From contig JBILMS010000003.1 in NCBI GenBank assembly GCA_044375415.1, positions 1 through 64,000 of the forward strand: DNA of 64,000 nt. Reading direction: 5' to 3'. The DNA is from JAWXBG01 sp044375415 (GTDB lineage Bacteria > Bacteroidota > Bacteroidia > Flavobacteriales_D > Sanyastnellaceae). Within the stretch, counting starts at the first letter, position 1; each line of letters starts with the position of its first letter. Under the pieces are notes generated by a model. It had not been told where the DNA came from. It saw nothing but the letters and a program-made list of their open reading frames with translations, and did no database searches. Shown here piece after piece: positions 42,501-50,517 of this stretch. The position numbers and the translations under genes were made by a program.

Positions 42501-42920
42501 CAAGTCGAATTCGTGATTGCCAAGGACAGATGCTTCAACGCCTATGAAATTCATAATGGAAATATCCGGACGTGCAATACCGGCGCGTAAGTCGTTGTTG
42601 GCAAAATTTACTCCGAAGTAATCTATATATGTATTCTTAAGTGGAGTTACCATTGCCGGGTCTTCACCGGAAAGTGAAAAGGGACTTGGTATCCAATTGT
42701 CTCCGGAAGCCAAAACCAACGTGTTCGTATAGGTCTCTTCGAGTGCATCTACGATAGCTGCAAAATTTGGGGCATCCTGTGGGGCTGTTAGACCTCCCTC
42801 AAAATCGGAGGCGTGTAAAATCTGGAGTGTGATCTGGGAATTTGAAGTAAGGCTGGTGCCGATCAATGCGGCTAAAACCGAAATCTTCATAAGTCTCAAC
42901 ATAGAGTAGAATTGGTTCAT
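39543..42920 (-). CDS. Secreted 5'-nucleotidase/metallophosphatase-family protein with T9SS sorting domain
   Basis: A 1125-residue exported protein. A signal peptide lies in the first 29 residues; the ATG 10 codons in (MKISVLAALIGTSLTSNSQ) would also serve. A metallophosphatase domain (about 30-330) shows LQILHASDFEGG, LASGDNW, SVLGNHEFDLGT, ILLAHLQQ and GGSHTLM. A 5'-nucleotidase C-terminal domain (about 390-640) contains NGGGIRSAM. Then come fibronectin- or pre-peptidase-like beta domains, and a type A sorting domain in the last 80 residues (MSIYPNPCDGN, GVYQVVVSNN, EKLLVK). It probably releases phosphate from nucleotides at the cell surface or outside the cell. It is monocistronic. Confidence 0.9.
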   Translation of the reverse strand: MNQFYSMLRLMKISVLAALIGTSLTSNSQITLQILHASDFEGGLTAPQDAPNFAAIVDALEETYTNTLVLASGDNWIPSPFSLSGEDPAMVTPLKNTYIDYFGVNFANNDLRAGIARPDISIMNFIGVEASVLGNHEFDLGTSELRNMIAGVNSGSAIRWFGAQFPYLSSNLNFSGDVNLSNIFEPSVQPDSFFKSNPTMTAAQIAAVRKLAKATIIEENGELFGVVGVTTPILAAISSPGATTVMNPGAGTDDMMLLASIIQPVIDDLILNQGVSKVILLAHLQQLTLEKELATYLHGVDIILAGGSHTLMADPQDRMRAGDVAAETYPFFTTDADGNPTVIVNTTSEYKYVGRLVIDFDSNGLIIPSSVDENISGAFAADDQGVLDLYGDLISPFAAGTKGNRVKTLCDALNSVILSKDGNIFGKTDVYLQGLRNFVRTQETNLGNITADANLWQAKQYDGEVMVSLKNGGGIRSAMGQVFAVGDQVQYLPPAANPTAGKEEGDISQLDIENSLRFNNRLSVLDVTASGLKQLLEHGVAASGPGQTPGRFPQISGMRFSYDLSQPANSRILNAAIVDENGAVLDSIVYNGSVYGDPTRVIKMVTLNFLAGGGDGYPFLSLGSNRVDLDVVLTAPGVATFTVPGSEQDAFAEYINTFYDATPYQLSEQTTSLDLRIQNLAQRADQVYPQAGEFAYNAPAAPLAAYPACSSASADLSLFGPSEFAQTFAVTGEDKWYTLVAPSNGISIDVTAGSNDIIIELQDANGNLVASQNSISGAGDELLISDLLTAGDTYKIGIRNYDSSEGIGVFSVCISFTSSSTCDYGVGPYSLCAMYKADYVAANAYRFDFTSTSTGDTYSATKIGSTFIILSSVPGLAWGDTYDVEITAIYELLDSEGNPITIEVPTQSPCQIIISNQPNAALRLTDQCSNGPKFLGSTVASNPFICSVTDYKWTFTRTDLSELPIVHYRGSSNRFLHLLTVPGLTPGATYDVRVTPIFASGEGQEGPVTCLSIVGPQMMLTSEVLAETENSTTHRNSTSEMNSDMSIYPNPCDGNMIYLNLTGFDESMVNISIFDMNGKLVHSRTEPSTSLLQTIIHFDQALVSGVYQVVVSNNARTFTEKLLVK

Positions 42921-43278
42921 TTGAATAGGTATTTGTTTGCGGCTAAGAAACGTGCATGATGAAATCTGTGCGTTAAGGAATAGTGATTGACTCTGCCTAT
43001 TCGAATTATTTTAATTTTATGAATGTGGAGAAATGGTAACTAAAATGTTATTCAAATAATAACTCTGAATGGCAATTAGTAAAGCTGAAATCGCTTTTAT
43101 CATACTTGCATAGGGCTCTGATATGGGATAGGGAATCATACGAAAATGCCCTTGTGAAATTCTCACACGTCAAGTTCGGTCACCCTCCGGGAGTAAAAAA
43201 TGCACACTCATGAAAAACCCGGCGAATGATTTAGTTCCAAGCATTGAACCGATTTATTATTAACGTGTAATATTGTTC
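42921..43278. other. Divergent spacer between two secreted-protein genes (358 bp)
   Basis: It must carry the promoters of the minus-strand nucleotidase gene and the plus-strand 671-aa gene. I see no exact TAnnTTTG box, repeat or hairpin that I can support. Confidence 0.4.
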
Positions 43279-45294
43279 ATGAAATTGAGGCACTTCAAAA
43301 TCTTTTGCTTGTTATTTTTTTCGAGCTTGGTTCCAGGCCTGGCCCAGGACGCTATTTTCAATTGGATGAAATATGTTCAAACCGAAACCCCTTATGGTGA
43401 TGCTCAGATTATTTTGGATAGAGAAGGAGCTCCCTGGCTAGTGGTGAAGAGTTTTCTCGGAGTAAATTTTAGTGGTACAGGGAGTATGGGATTTCAGGAT
43501 TATGAAGGCTCCGGATTCTATCGCCTCGATTCATTGGGAAACATGAAAAATCGATTTCAGATCAGTCATAGCGGTGGTCGATTTTACTGCGATGCCATGG
43601 CTACCGATGAGCAAAATAATTTATGGATTGTTGGTCAGGCGCAGGATAGCTTGATTATTAATATGTCGTCGGGACGTAAAAGGATTAAGTTTAAGGGTCT
43701 CAAACCGGTTTTAGCTGTATTCACTTCAAATGGTGAATTTGTGAGGGCTGATACCATTTCTGTGGATAATGTTCGGGAGATTTTCGATATCGCTTTCGAT
43801 AAAAAGAATAGAGCGCACCTCTTGATGAGAAGCGAAAACTATTTCTCAAAAAAAAATATTTTAGGAGAATATGTTTCAATATCAAAACATGTCCTACATC
43901 ATTTGTTATTGGATTCTGCGGGAAATGAAATAAGTCGGAGAGAGTTCAAATTAGGTGAAATGCAAGGAGCTACTATGTGGAATACATCTCATATTTCGAT
44001 AAATGAAAGTGGCTACTACATTGCAACACAATACCACGACACCATTAGCACTCCGGAAGGAGTTTTGGTTCCATATATGCCAATAGAAAGCAATAATGAC
44101 GTGACGTATGAAAATCATGGGGTAGTCATGCATTTTGATTTGGATGGTAATTTTCTTTGGTATAAAACGGTCTTTGGCTTCAGCTATCAACACATAACTC
44201 AACTTACATCCGATACTAGCGGAGTTTATTTTGCGGCAAGTTTTGCCAATGAATGTTCTTTGAGTGACGACAATCAGATAACACATTATTATGAAGGTGG
44301 CGGCGAGTTGGGGTATGGTGTAATGCTAGTTTCTATTTCAAATCGAGGTGATATAAGATGGACAGATTCCCATGCGGTGCGAAAATATTTTAGTGGATTT
44401 TTGACTTGTGTGGGATTAGAGTTAGATCAAAATGAACAGTTGATTGCTGCTTTTAACTTTAAAGATTCGCTGGTTGTGCACGCCAAGAATCGCAGATATG
44501 ATTTAAAATGGAGCGAGAAGATAGGACATACTGCTTTTTTCATGATCTATGATCAAAAAGGTGAAGTTCTTAAAGTTCGCAAGGATCTGGATTATAAAAA
44601 GGGGAATACTCTTTTAACGGATGTGCGAAGCATAGGAAATAAGTTTTTGGTAATGGGCAGTTATGAACCTAAATATTCCGGTGGTGTATGGAACAAGCAG
44701 GATGGGTCTCATAGCCCCTACACATACGACTTAGATCTTTCCGTGCAAATGCACGGAGCAAAGGATGTTCGATTGCCTTCACATCCAACTATTTTTTATA
44801 AAAGTCTTTTTGTCTATTGTTACAATCAGAAGAAGGTCGACGATACACCGGACAAAATTGATCTCATTGAACCGGAACCATTGAAACCGGACACGATGGT
44901 GCTCGCTTGGACTGAACCAGTGATGTTGGATTCATTGTGGGTAAATAACCCGATTGATTCTATGGATGTGGCTTTGAACGACGAACCTGATTTAACATTT
45001 GATGAATACCCGGTGGATACCGCACAAATGGTGAATTCAGCACTGGACATCAATCTATTCCCGAATCCAACCCGACGAAACCTCAATGTACGAATCACAG
45101 GTGTAAAGGATTTTTTTTCGCTTACATTTTATGATGAACGCGGAAATTTATTATTCACAAATTCAGCATACGCGAATTCACCGGAGGTCAACTATGAGTT
45201 CGATGTGTCCACTTACGCCGGTGGAATCTATTTATGTGTGTTTGTAAATGGAGATGGGGAAGTGAGAACCCTTAGATGGATCAAAGTGAATTAG
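43279..45294 (+). CDS. Secreted beta-rich protein with T9SS type A sorting domain
   Basis: A 671-residue protein from the ATG at 43279, with signal peptide KIFCLLFFSSLVPGLAQ. The body (about 25-520) contains repeated beta-propeller-like lines ending in phrases such as GDAQIILDREGAPWLVVKSF and GGRFYCDAMATDEQNNLWIV. An acidic Pro/Asp linker follows (about 530-595). The C-terminal 80 residues are a sorting domain: LFPNPTRRNLNVRI, DVSTYAGGIYLCVFVNGDGE and the final LRWIKVN. No enzymatic motif is visible. It is exported through the outer membrane by T9SS; its role is unknown. Confidence 0.8.
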   Translation: MKLRHFKIFCLLFFSSLVPGLAQDAIFNWMKYVQTETPYGDAQIILDREGAPWLVVKSFLGVNFSGTGSMGFQDYEGSGFYRLDSLGNMKNRFQISHSGGRFYCDAMATDEQNNLWIVGQAQDSLIINMSSGRKRIKFKGLKPVLAVFTSNGEFVRADTISVDNVREIFDIAFDKKNRAHLLMRSENYFSKKNILGEYVSISKHVLHHLLLDSAGNEISRREFKLGEMQGATMWNTSHISINESGYYIATQYHDTISTPEGVLVPYMPIESNNDVTYENHGVVMHFDLDGNFLWYKTVFGFSYQHITQLTSDTSGVYFAASFANECSLSDDNQITHYYEGGGELGYGVMLVSISNRGDIRWTDSHAVRKYFSGFLTCVGLELDQNEQLIAAFNFKDSLVVHAKNRRYDLKWSEKIGHTAFFMIYDQKGEVLKVRKDLDYKKGNTLLTDVRSIGNKFLVMGSYEPKYSGGVWNKQDGSHSPYTYDLDLSVQMHGAKDVRLPSHPTIFYKSLFVYCYNQKKVDDTPDKIDLIEPEPLKPDTMVLAWTEPVMLDSLWVNNPIDSMDVALNDEPDLTFDEYPVDTAQMVNSALDINLFPNPTRRNLNVRITGVKDFFSLTFYDERGNLLFTNSAYANSPEVNYEFDVSTYAGGIYLCVFVNGDGEVRTLRWIKVN

Positions 45295-45321
45295 CCTAAT
45301 TTCATCAAGGGTTTTAGATTA

Positions 45322-46812
45322 TTAATCTTTTACAATTTTAATCACTTTTTCGCTGCCTCCGCTGAAATGCAATGTTACGAAGTAGATTCCTGCGTTTGCA
45401 TCTTGGAATGGAATCTGATGATTATATCCTTTGATTTTTTTGGTTAAACAATGTTCCCCGGTGGCTGTGTAAACATCAATACGGTCAAGTTCTTTTTCGG
45501 CGCGTATTAGGAGGTAGTCATTCACCGGATTCGGACCAATGGAAATCTTCTCATCGACTTCCTCTATAAATACAGGGATAAAGGTTCCACAGGAATTTCC
45601 ACCGACATTACTATATTGAAGTTGAGCGACCGGTGAACCTCCTCCAAAAGGTCCGTAGCTTAGTGTACTCTTGTATGTTTGACCAACTCTTTCTGTATAA
45701 TTTTCGATACTATAGGAGTTTCCAAAACCGTCGTACGGAGCAAAGCAAAAACAGCTATCACAGTAGTTTACAAATTCACCTGTTTGAATAAATCTTTTTG
45801 ACATTTCACTGCAATATTCCACGGAATCGTATGAATAAGTGTATCCATCGTAGCTCGTCATATGATTCGGAAAATTTCTAAAGCTCTTTTCTTTAGCAAA
45901 TACAATAGGATTGGAATAACCAATATTATAAGCTGGTCCGGACCATTCAAATCCCTCCGGAAAGGTTGAAATCTGTTCCGTAACGTTGAGATAAATCCAC
46001 ACAGAATCCGTTGTTTCAATTCGTTCTTCGATCGTATAAATCTTCTGTGAAAGAGATCCTGTTCCATTCAAAGGTCCCGGGTTGGTGCCAATGTATTCCA
46101 ATGTATCGCCCGGTTGCCAAGGGAAGAGTTCGCCATAGGTGATTTGGTAATATCCCAATGAGGGATTTTCTGAACCGACCAGTTCGAGACCTTTTTCAGT
46201 CTGTGGGAAGTCTCGACAATTGAGAAAACTTACCAAACCATATTCTTCCGAGAGTTTTATTTGAAATTCATTCAATTCCGAAGGAAGTGGATTCCCTAAA
46301 TTATCGAACTTATGGATGGAATAAACTTTAATAGTTGAAATGTTTCCGAGAATATTAAGTTCTACTACATCATCGAATCGTAAATAAAATGTTTCATTGT
46401 TGGCTTCATAGAAGATGGTTGAATCCCCTAACGGTGTGTTGAAATCAAAGGAAATTATTTCGTTCCAACGATTTTTAAGTTGGAGTTTTTGTGTACTGTT
46501 ATTCCAATGGAAAGATCTTCCAAGCCAGCTCGTATCAGCTTGAGGAACAAATCCACCTCCCCAACCTTCGCAATACTGACCGCTTATATCGGTGTAATTC
46601 GTGTACGAACTCATGTATTGAAAAATTTCTATCGAATCCTCATATTCCAACATTTGAATAGGGAAGTAGTAGTATTCATTATCCGCCGCATTATCCGCTG
46701 CCTGAAAACGTTTGATTTGATCGATGTTGAAGGGTGTATAGCTCTGTGCGAAGCCGCTTAGGACACTGCAAAGAAGAACGATCAAAGTGAGTGTGACTTT
46801 CAATTGGTTCAT
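45322..46812 (-). CDS. Secreted protein with T9SS type A sorting domain (function unknown)
   Basis: A 496-residue protein with signal peptide MNQLKVTLTLIVLLCSVLSG. The body (about 25-410) has many aromatic and Asp residues in beta-strand-like spacing and a Cys cluster near 345-360 (YCDSCFCFAPYDG). The last 75 residues are a sorting domain (SIGPNPVNDYLLIRAEKELD, NAGIYFVTLHFSGGSEKVIK). No enzyme motif is seen. It is convergent with the 671-aa cargo gene, with only 27 bp between stops and no clear terminator. Confidence 0.8.
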   Translation of the reverse strand: MNQLKVTLTLIVLLCSVLSGFAQSYTPFNIDQIKRFQAADNAADNEYYYFPIQMLEYEDSIEIFQYMSSYTNYTDISGQYCEGWGGGFVPQADTSWLGRSFHWNNSTQKLQLKNRWNEIISFDFNTPLGDSTIFYEANNETFYLRFDDVVELNILGNISTIKVYSIHKFDNLGNPLPSELNEFQIKLSEEYGLVSFLNCRDFPQTEKGLELVGSENPSLGYYQITYGELFPWQPGDTLEYIGTNPGPLNGTGSLSQKIYTIEERIETTDSVWIYLNVTEQISTFPEGFEWSGPAYNIGYSNPIVFAKEKSFRNFPNHMTSYDGYTYSYDSVEYCSEMSKRFIQTGEFVNYCDSCFCFAPYDGFGNSYSIENYTERVGQTYKSTLSYGPFGGGSPVAQLQYSNVGGNSCGTFIPVFIEEVDEKISIGPNPVNDYLLIRAEKELDRIDVYTATGEHCLTKKIKGYNHQIPFQDANAGIYFVTLHFSGGSEKVIKIVKD

Positions 46813-47341
46813 GATACGTTCGGTTTGGTTGGTTAGCCTTTATACAAAGCGGAAACAAATTAACCTACTTCTACGATAATGAAGACAGAATTTTCGTGAG
46901 ATTGTGGGAAAACGGAGTGAAAAGCAGAGTGAGAACCCTTCGGCAAGCTCAGGGACCATGAAGAAAAAACAGAGCGAGAATGTGATCGAGGCTTCGCTCT
47001 CGATAATAGAGCGAGAAAGAGAGTGAGAATGATAAATAACGAGAAGAGAACGTTAAAAGAGACAATCCTATAGAGTGAGAATGAGTGTGAGAGCCCTTCG
47101 GCAAGCTCAGGGACCATGAAGAAAAAACAGAGTGAGAATGTGATCGAGGCTTCGCTCCCGATAATAGAGCGAGAAAGAGAGTGAGAATGATGAATAACGA
47201 GAAGAGAACGTTAAAAGAGACGATCCTATAGAGTGAGAATGAGTGTGAGAGCCCTTCGGCAAGCTCAGGGACCATGAAGAAAAAACAGAGTGAGAATGTG
47301 ATCGAGGCTTCGCTCTCGCTCTCATTCTCACTCTGTTTTTG
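46813..47341. other. Spacer mostly filled by a 158-bp tandem array
   Basis: After about 120 bp of unremarkable sequence it becomes a purine-rich tandem array (46936-47318) that runs up to the 3' end of tRNA-Leu. Minus-strand open frames here are read from the repeat and are not believed to be genes. Confidence 0.7.
46936..47318. repeat. Tandem array of a 158-bp unit (about 2.4 copies)
   Basis: CCCTTCGGCAAGCTCAGGGA occurs at 46936, 47094 and 47252, exactly 158 bp apart. Units 1 and 2 differ at about four positions. The third is cut after about 65 bp where the sequence turns into CTCTCATTCTCACTCTG next to tRNA-Leu. Within the unit short GAGTGAGAATGAG-type repeats recur. Confidence 0.9.
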
Positions 47342-47390
47342 TACCCGGGACGGGAATCGAACCCGTACAGCTTTGCAGCCACAGGATTTT

Positions 47391-48110
47391 CTTACCAACT
47401 ATGACTTGCGTCACAGGTTTGCCTTTGCAAACCTTTTGTGGTCTGGACTTTCTCTTCATCATAACACCAATTTCTTGGTGCCTTAGATGCTGCCTGTTAA
47501 GTCTCTACACCTTTCCCACTTTTATGGGACTTGGCTCGGGATTGCCACTCGTTAAAGAGGTTTCCCCGAATTTAAGCAGTTCTGCATCCACTATTTCTAA
47601 TGGAGCACTCAAATTTTTCTTTGATTTATTCTTTGCTCTAAAGGTACTGGTTTGACTATGACAATTCGGGCATATTAACCTTAAATTGTTTAGTTTGTGA
47701 TTACGACTGTTACCATCAATGTGATCTAATTCCAATGAAATAGTTTGACCATTCCAATCTGATATACCGCAAATCTTGCATCTGTATTGAAGCACATCTT
47801 CCTTAAGAATTCGTCGCTTCAATTTGAATGTTTGAAAATGTGGATGTTTACCAGCAAGAATTTCAGACAACGGAATTTTTGTTTCAATTGCCTTATTGAT
47901 ACCTTTTCCACTTTGGTTGGGCATATAGCAATCCAATTCAAGTGCTCTTTTTTTGAAAGAGTTGAAATGCAGCCCTAATTCAGTCGCTGCTTTTGCCATT
48001 GAACTTGAATTCCTACAAACCTCAATGAAGATCTCGTCTGAAATCCTCTTTTTGATTCTCCAGTTTTCCATTTTCCAATTCCTTTTTTGCAAAGATGTCA
48101 AAGAACGTCT
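47391..48110 (-). ncRNA. Group I intron (IC3-like) in tRNA-Leu(UAA), 720 nt
   Basis: The 5' exon ends in U and the intron ends in G (47391), as group I introns do. Core motifs, in order on the minus strand: P3 arm GGATGC (47588-47583), P GGGGAAACCTC (47567-47557), Q GGCAATCCCGAGCCAAG (47546-47530), P6 CCCA/TGGG (47528-47515), R GTGTAGAGACT (47510-47500), P3' GCATCT, P8 CACCAA/TTGGTG (47480-47465), S AAGAGAAAGTCC (from 47457), and a perfect 8-bp P9 hairpin AGGTTTGC/GCAAACCT (47434-47415). P4 is CGGG/CCCG. It closely resembles the cyanobacterial tRNA-Leu intron core. Most of its extra length, about 500 nt, holds the HNH gene. Confidence 0.9.
47505..48071 (-). CDS. Intron-encoded HNH homing endonuclease
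   Basis: A 188-residue protein from the ATG at 48071 (MENWRIKKRISDEIFIEVCR). A TTG 30 nt upstream is an alternative start. An N-terminal helix-turn-helix-like region (SSSMAKAATELGLHFNSFKK) precedes the HNH nuclease (about 105-155), with zinc Cys pairs CKIC and CPNC around SLELDHIDGNSRNHKLNNLR. The last 25 or so codons (ELLKFGETSLTSGNPEPSPI, then KVGKV) are encoded by the intron's P and Q core, and the TAG stop (47505-47507) lies inside R. The enzyme would nick or cut intronless tRNA-Leu genes to spread the intron. It may be expressed from the tRNA precursor. Confidence 0.88.
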   Translation of the reverse strand: MENWRIKKRISDEIFIEVCRNSSSMAKAATELGLHFNSFKKRALELDCYMPNQSGKGINKAIETKIPLSEILAGKHPHFQTFKLKRRILKEDVLQYRCKICGISDWNGQTISLELDHIDGNSRNHKLNNLRLICPNCHSQTSTFRAKNKSKKNLSAPLEIVDAELLKFGETSLTSGNPEPSPIKVGKV

Positions 48111-48250
48111 AAGTCCTGCGTGTCTACCAGTTCCACCACCCGGGCATGTGAGTACGGAGTTTTTAGAAACAGGAACAGGACGTTCGAAAAAACATTCCTG
48201 TTACCTACTTTTTTTACTCCTACTCAATACCTTTCCAAAAGAACGGTACT

Positions 48251-48280
48251 AAAAAAAAATCCCGACCTCTTTCGACCGGG
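48251..48280 (-). terminator. Terminator downstream of tRNA-Gly
   Basis: On the minus strand CCCGGTC, GAAAGA loop, GGTCGGG (two G-U pairs), then A and nine Ts. It separates the tRNA-Gly transcript from the tRNA-Leu gene. Confidence 0.75.
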
Positions 48281-48284
48281 ATTC

Positions 48285-48360
48285 TGGAGCGAGAGACGAG
48301 ACTCGAACTCGCGACCCTAACCTTGGCAAGGTTATGCTCTACCAACTGAGCTACTCTCGC
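48285..48360 (-). tRNA. tRNA-Gly(GCC)
   Basis: Minus strand: acceptor GCGAGAG/CTCTCGC, D-arm AGCTCAGTTGGTAGAGC, anticodon arm AACCTTGCCAAGGTT with anticodon GCC, T-arm GCGAGTTCGAGTCTCGT, discriminator T and an encoded CCA. The length is 76 nt including CCA. It is followed by the terminator at 48251-48280. Confidence 0.96.
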
Positions 48361-48520
48361 ATGATGTCAATAAAACTCCCAAAACGGGCTGCGAATATAG
48401 TATCGTTTTTTACAACGGGAAATCTTCAACCAAAAAAAAACTTTGAATCGCCTCTATCCATTGAAAATCAGGGCTCAGGAATAGAAATGTGCTCGAATAA
48501 TGAACCTTGTCCGACTCGGA

Positions 48521-49759
48521 TTACTTCAGTTTTGCCGACAAATACATCATGATCTGCTCGGTCGCCCCCAGATTTTCAGACACAAATCGTTTGGAATTCG
48601 AACCCATTTGATGCATCATTTCTGGTTCATTCAAAATCTGACACATGCTCTGAACGAGATCCGGTGGTGATTCGACAGATAAGGCTCCGCCACATTCAAT
48701 CAATCCGCGTGCTTCGTCGAACTTTTGCCAAGTAGGTCCAAAAAACAAAGCTTTTCCATAGACCGCAGCCTCCAGAGTATTGTGAATGCCTTTACCATAG
48801 CCACCACCAATAAGCACAACATCTGCGTAACGATAAATCATGGATAGTTTTCCGATAGAATCTATGACCAACACATTTTTTGTCTGCTCCGATTCAGAAT
48901 TATTTTCAGACCACAACATCGCTTCTTCACCAAAATACGAAAGCATTTCCTGAACACGATTTTCATTTACCTCATGAGGTGCGATTATCAAGGCAAGTTC
49001 GGGTATATTCGATTGTACTTCTTTAGCAATGATTTCTTCAGTTGAATAGCTGCTTCCAATCACTAGAATTTGTCGTCCCTTACAAAACGAATCTAGTATC
49101 GGATCAGACCAAGTTTGATTTGCAATTTCAACAACTCGATCGAAGCGGGTGTCGCCAACAATCGTGAATGAATTTATCGAGAGTTGTCGAAGTAGTTCTG
49201 CAGATTTAGAATTCTGTACAAAAAAGTGATCGAAACATTTTAGCACATTAACCCAAAAACCACTTTTCGACTTAAAAAATCGCTGATCTTCTCTGAAAAT
49301 TGTGGAAATTGAAATAATCGGAATCTCCTTTGATTTCAGGGTAAATAGGTAATTAGCCCAAAATTCATATTTTACAAATATCACTAACGAAGGTCTTGAT
49401 ATATCAACGAATTTGGCAGCGTTCGAAAGCGTGTCAGCCGGGAGATAAAAAACACCATCTGCTTGTTTGTAATCTTTTCGAATTTCATATCCACTGGGAG
49501 AAAAAAAAGTGAGCAAAATTTGAACGTTTAGTTGCTCTTTTTTGAGGGATTCTATAACCGGTCTTCCTTGTTCAAATTCACCTAAGGATGAACAATGAAT
49601 CCAAACGAGTTTTCCGGGATGATTTTCCCGCCATTTAGTCAATTGAGAAATCCAATTTTTCCGTCCTGCCACCCAATGTTTCGCCTTTGGATGAAACAGG
49701 GCAGCAACATGGATGAAAAAGAGATAAAACCAAATACCGATATTATACAGAATCCTCAT
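48521..49759 (-). CDS. waaA: 3-deoxy-D-manno-octulosonic acid (Kdo) transferase
   Basis: WaaA adds Kdo to lipid A precursor at the inner membrane, linking lipid A to the LPS core. With the ATG at 49759 (MRILYNIGIWFYLFFIHVAA, an N-terminal membrane anchor) the protein has 412 residues. GT30-family marks are the catalytic region HCSSLGEFEQGRP, VFVKYEFW-type IFVKYEFWANYLF, VGDTRFDRV, and the C-terminal GGGYGKGIHNTLEAAVYGKA. It starts 1 nt after the stop of the barrel-like gene upstream, so the two are coupled. Confidence 0.95.
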   Translation of the reverse strand: MRILYNIGIWFYLFFIHVAALFHPKAKHWVAGRKNWISQLTKWRENHPGKLVWIHCSSLGEFEQGRPVIESLKKEQLNVQILLTFFSPSGYEIRKDYKQADGVFYLPADTLSNAAKFVDISRPSLVIFVKYEFWANYLFTLKSKEIPIISISTIFREDQRFFKSKSGFWVNVLKCFDHFFVQNSKSAELLRQLSINSFTIVGDTRFDRVVEIANQTWSDPILDSFCKGRQILVIGSSYSTEEIIAKEVQSNIPELALIIAPHEVNENRVQEMLSYFGEEAMLWSENNSESEQTKNVLVIDSIGKLSMIYRYADVVLIGGGYGKGIHNTLEAAVYGKALFFGPTWQKFDEARGLIECGGALSVESPPDLVQSMCQILNEPEMMHQMGSNSKRFVSENLGATEQIMMYLSAKLK

Positions 49760-49760
49760 A

Positions 49761-50513
49761 TCAATCGAAGTAGAACTCGTTGGCTGCGCGTTCATACAAA
49801 TGTAGGACCCAGCCAAATCGAAGCCCTAGCAACATATCAAATCTAGGCTCGTTGTCTATTGTTCCCGTATCGAAATTGATAGCTCGGCGCCCTTCGGTCC
49901 AGCCTTCAATGGCTTCAAGTCCTATGTAAAAATTGACAACCCGACTATTACTCATATTGAAATATCCTAAAAACTGATTCGCTGCAAAGCCGTTGGTGAG
50001 CCTATCATAACCTTTCAGGTACTCTCCTTCGAGTTGGGCAATAGTTGATTCTTGATGTTCTAAGCGAATTTTATGTTGTAAAAAGCCGATACCGCCATAA
50101 ATCAGCAAACCACTGTTTTTATTCTTCCCTATGATCGGAAAAAGCCGACCACCATTTAAACTCAAATGATAACCGCGTTCTTGAGCAGAAACAATTGACG
50201 GAACGCCCTGATCGTCGAGGATTTCACCTTGATCTGTAAAGAGATTCTGCATCAAACCGGGTTCTAAAACACGATTTCCAAAAATGTAAGTGCCTTTCAC
50301 ACCGTAATACCAATTGGTCTTCGACTTTATATGAAAACCAATCCCTAGAGCGAGATTATCGCGAAAACGATCGGCTAAATCTCCGCCCGCACCGTGATAG
50401 CCAAAATGGATATCGACGTGAGGCGTAAACAAACTCGAATCCTGAACCTGATTTTGAGCTTGGCTTGTAATACAACAAATAAGGAGTGCGAGGGAGCAGA
50501 GGATTCTGATCAT
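49761..50513 (-). CDS. Outer-membrane beta-barrel-like protein of unknown function
   Basis: A 250-residue protein with signal peptide MIRILCSLALLICCITSQAQ. The rest alternates polar and hydrophobic residues with Gly/Tyr-rich turns, for example VDIHFGYHGAGGDLADRFRD, YHLSLNGGRLFPII, SGLLIYGGIGFLQHKI and FDMLLGLRFGWVLHLYERAA, as in small outer-membrane barrels. I do not know the family. It is coupled to waaA (1-nt gap), which suggests an envelope or LPS-related role. A perfect -7 box TAGCTTTG ends 4 nt before the ATG. Confidence 0.75.
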   Translation of the reverse strand: MIRILCSLALLICCITSQAQNQVQDSSLFTPHVDIHFGYHGAGGDLADRFRDNLALGIGFHIKSKTNWYYGVKGTYIFGNRVLEPGLMQNLFTDQGEILDDQGVPSIVSAQERGYHLSLNGGRLFPIIGKNKNSGLLIYGGIGFLQHKIRLEHQESTIAQLEGEYLKGYDRLTNGFAANQFLGYFNMSNSRVVNFYIGLEAIEGWTEGRRAINFDTGTIDNEPRFDMLLGLRFGWVLHLYERAANEFYFD

Positions 50514-50517
50514 GTGC

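Larger units (their letters stand above)
47342..48145 (-). tRNA. tRNA-Leu(UAA) split by a group I intron
   Basis: The 5' exon (48145-48111, 35 nt) begins GCCCGGGTGGTGGAACTGGT and ends CGCAGGACTT. The 3' exon (47390-47342, 49 nt) begins AAAATCCTGTGGC and ends with the T-arm GGGTTCGATTCCC and acceptor strand. Joined, they give an anticodon stem CAGGA/TCCTG with loop CTTAAAA (anticodon TAA), an acceptor stem GCCCGGG/CCCGGGT with G1-U72 as in E. coli tRNA-Leu(UAA), and a long variable arm. CCA is not encoded. The split lies after the first anticodon base. Confidence 0.92.

Noticed and set aside
46936..47318. Tandem array as a CRISPR
   Set aside because: The unit is 158 bp with no short repeats separated by unique spacers, and there are no cas genes.
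47342..47390. Isolated tRNA 3' fragment (integration remnant)
   Set aside because: The matching 5' half exists 720 nt upstream on the same strand, with a complete group I core between them.
46860..47398. Three overlapping minus-strand frames with Ser-rich proteins
   Set aside because: They are read from the 158-bp tandem array and repeat the same peptide; no family signal, and they overlap the tRNA exon.
48085..48320. Plus-strand frames across the tRNA genes
   Set aside because: They run through tRNA-Gly and the tRNA-Leu 5' exon; real RNA genes explain the sequence.
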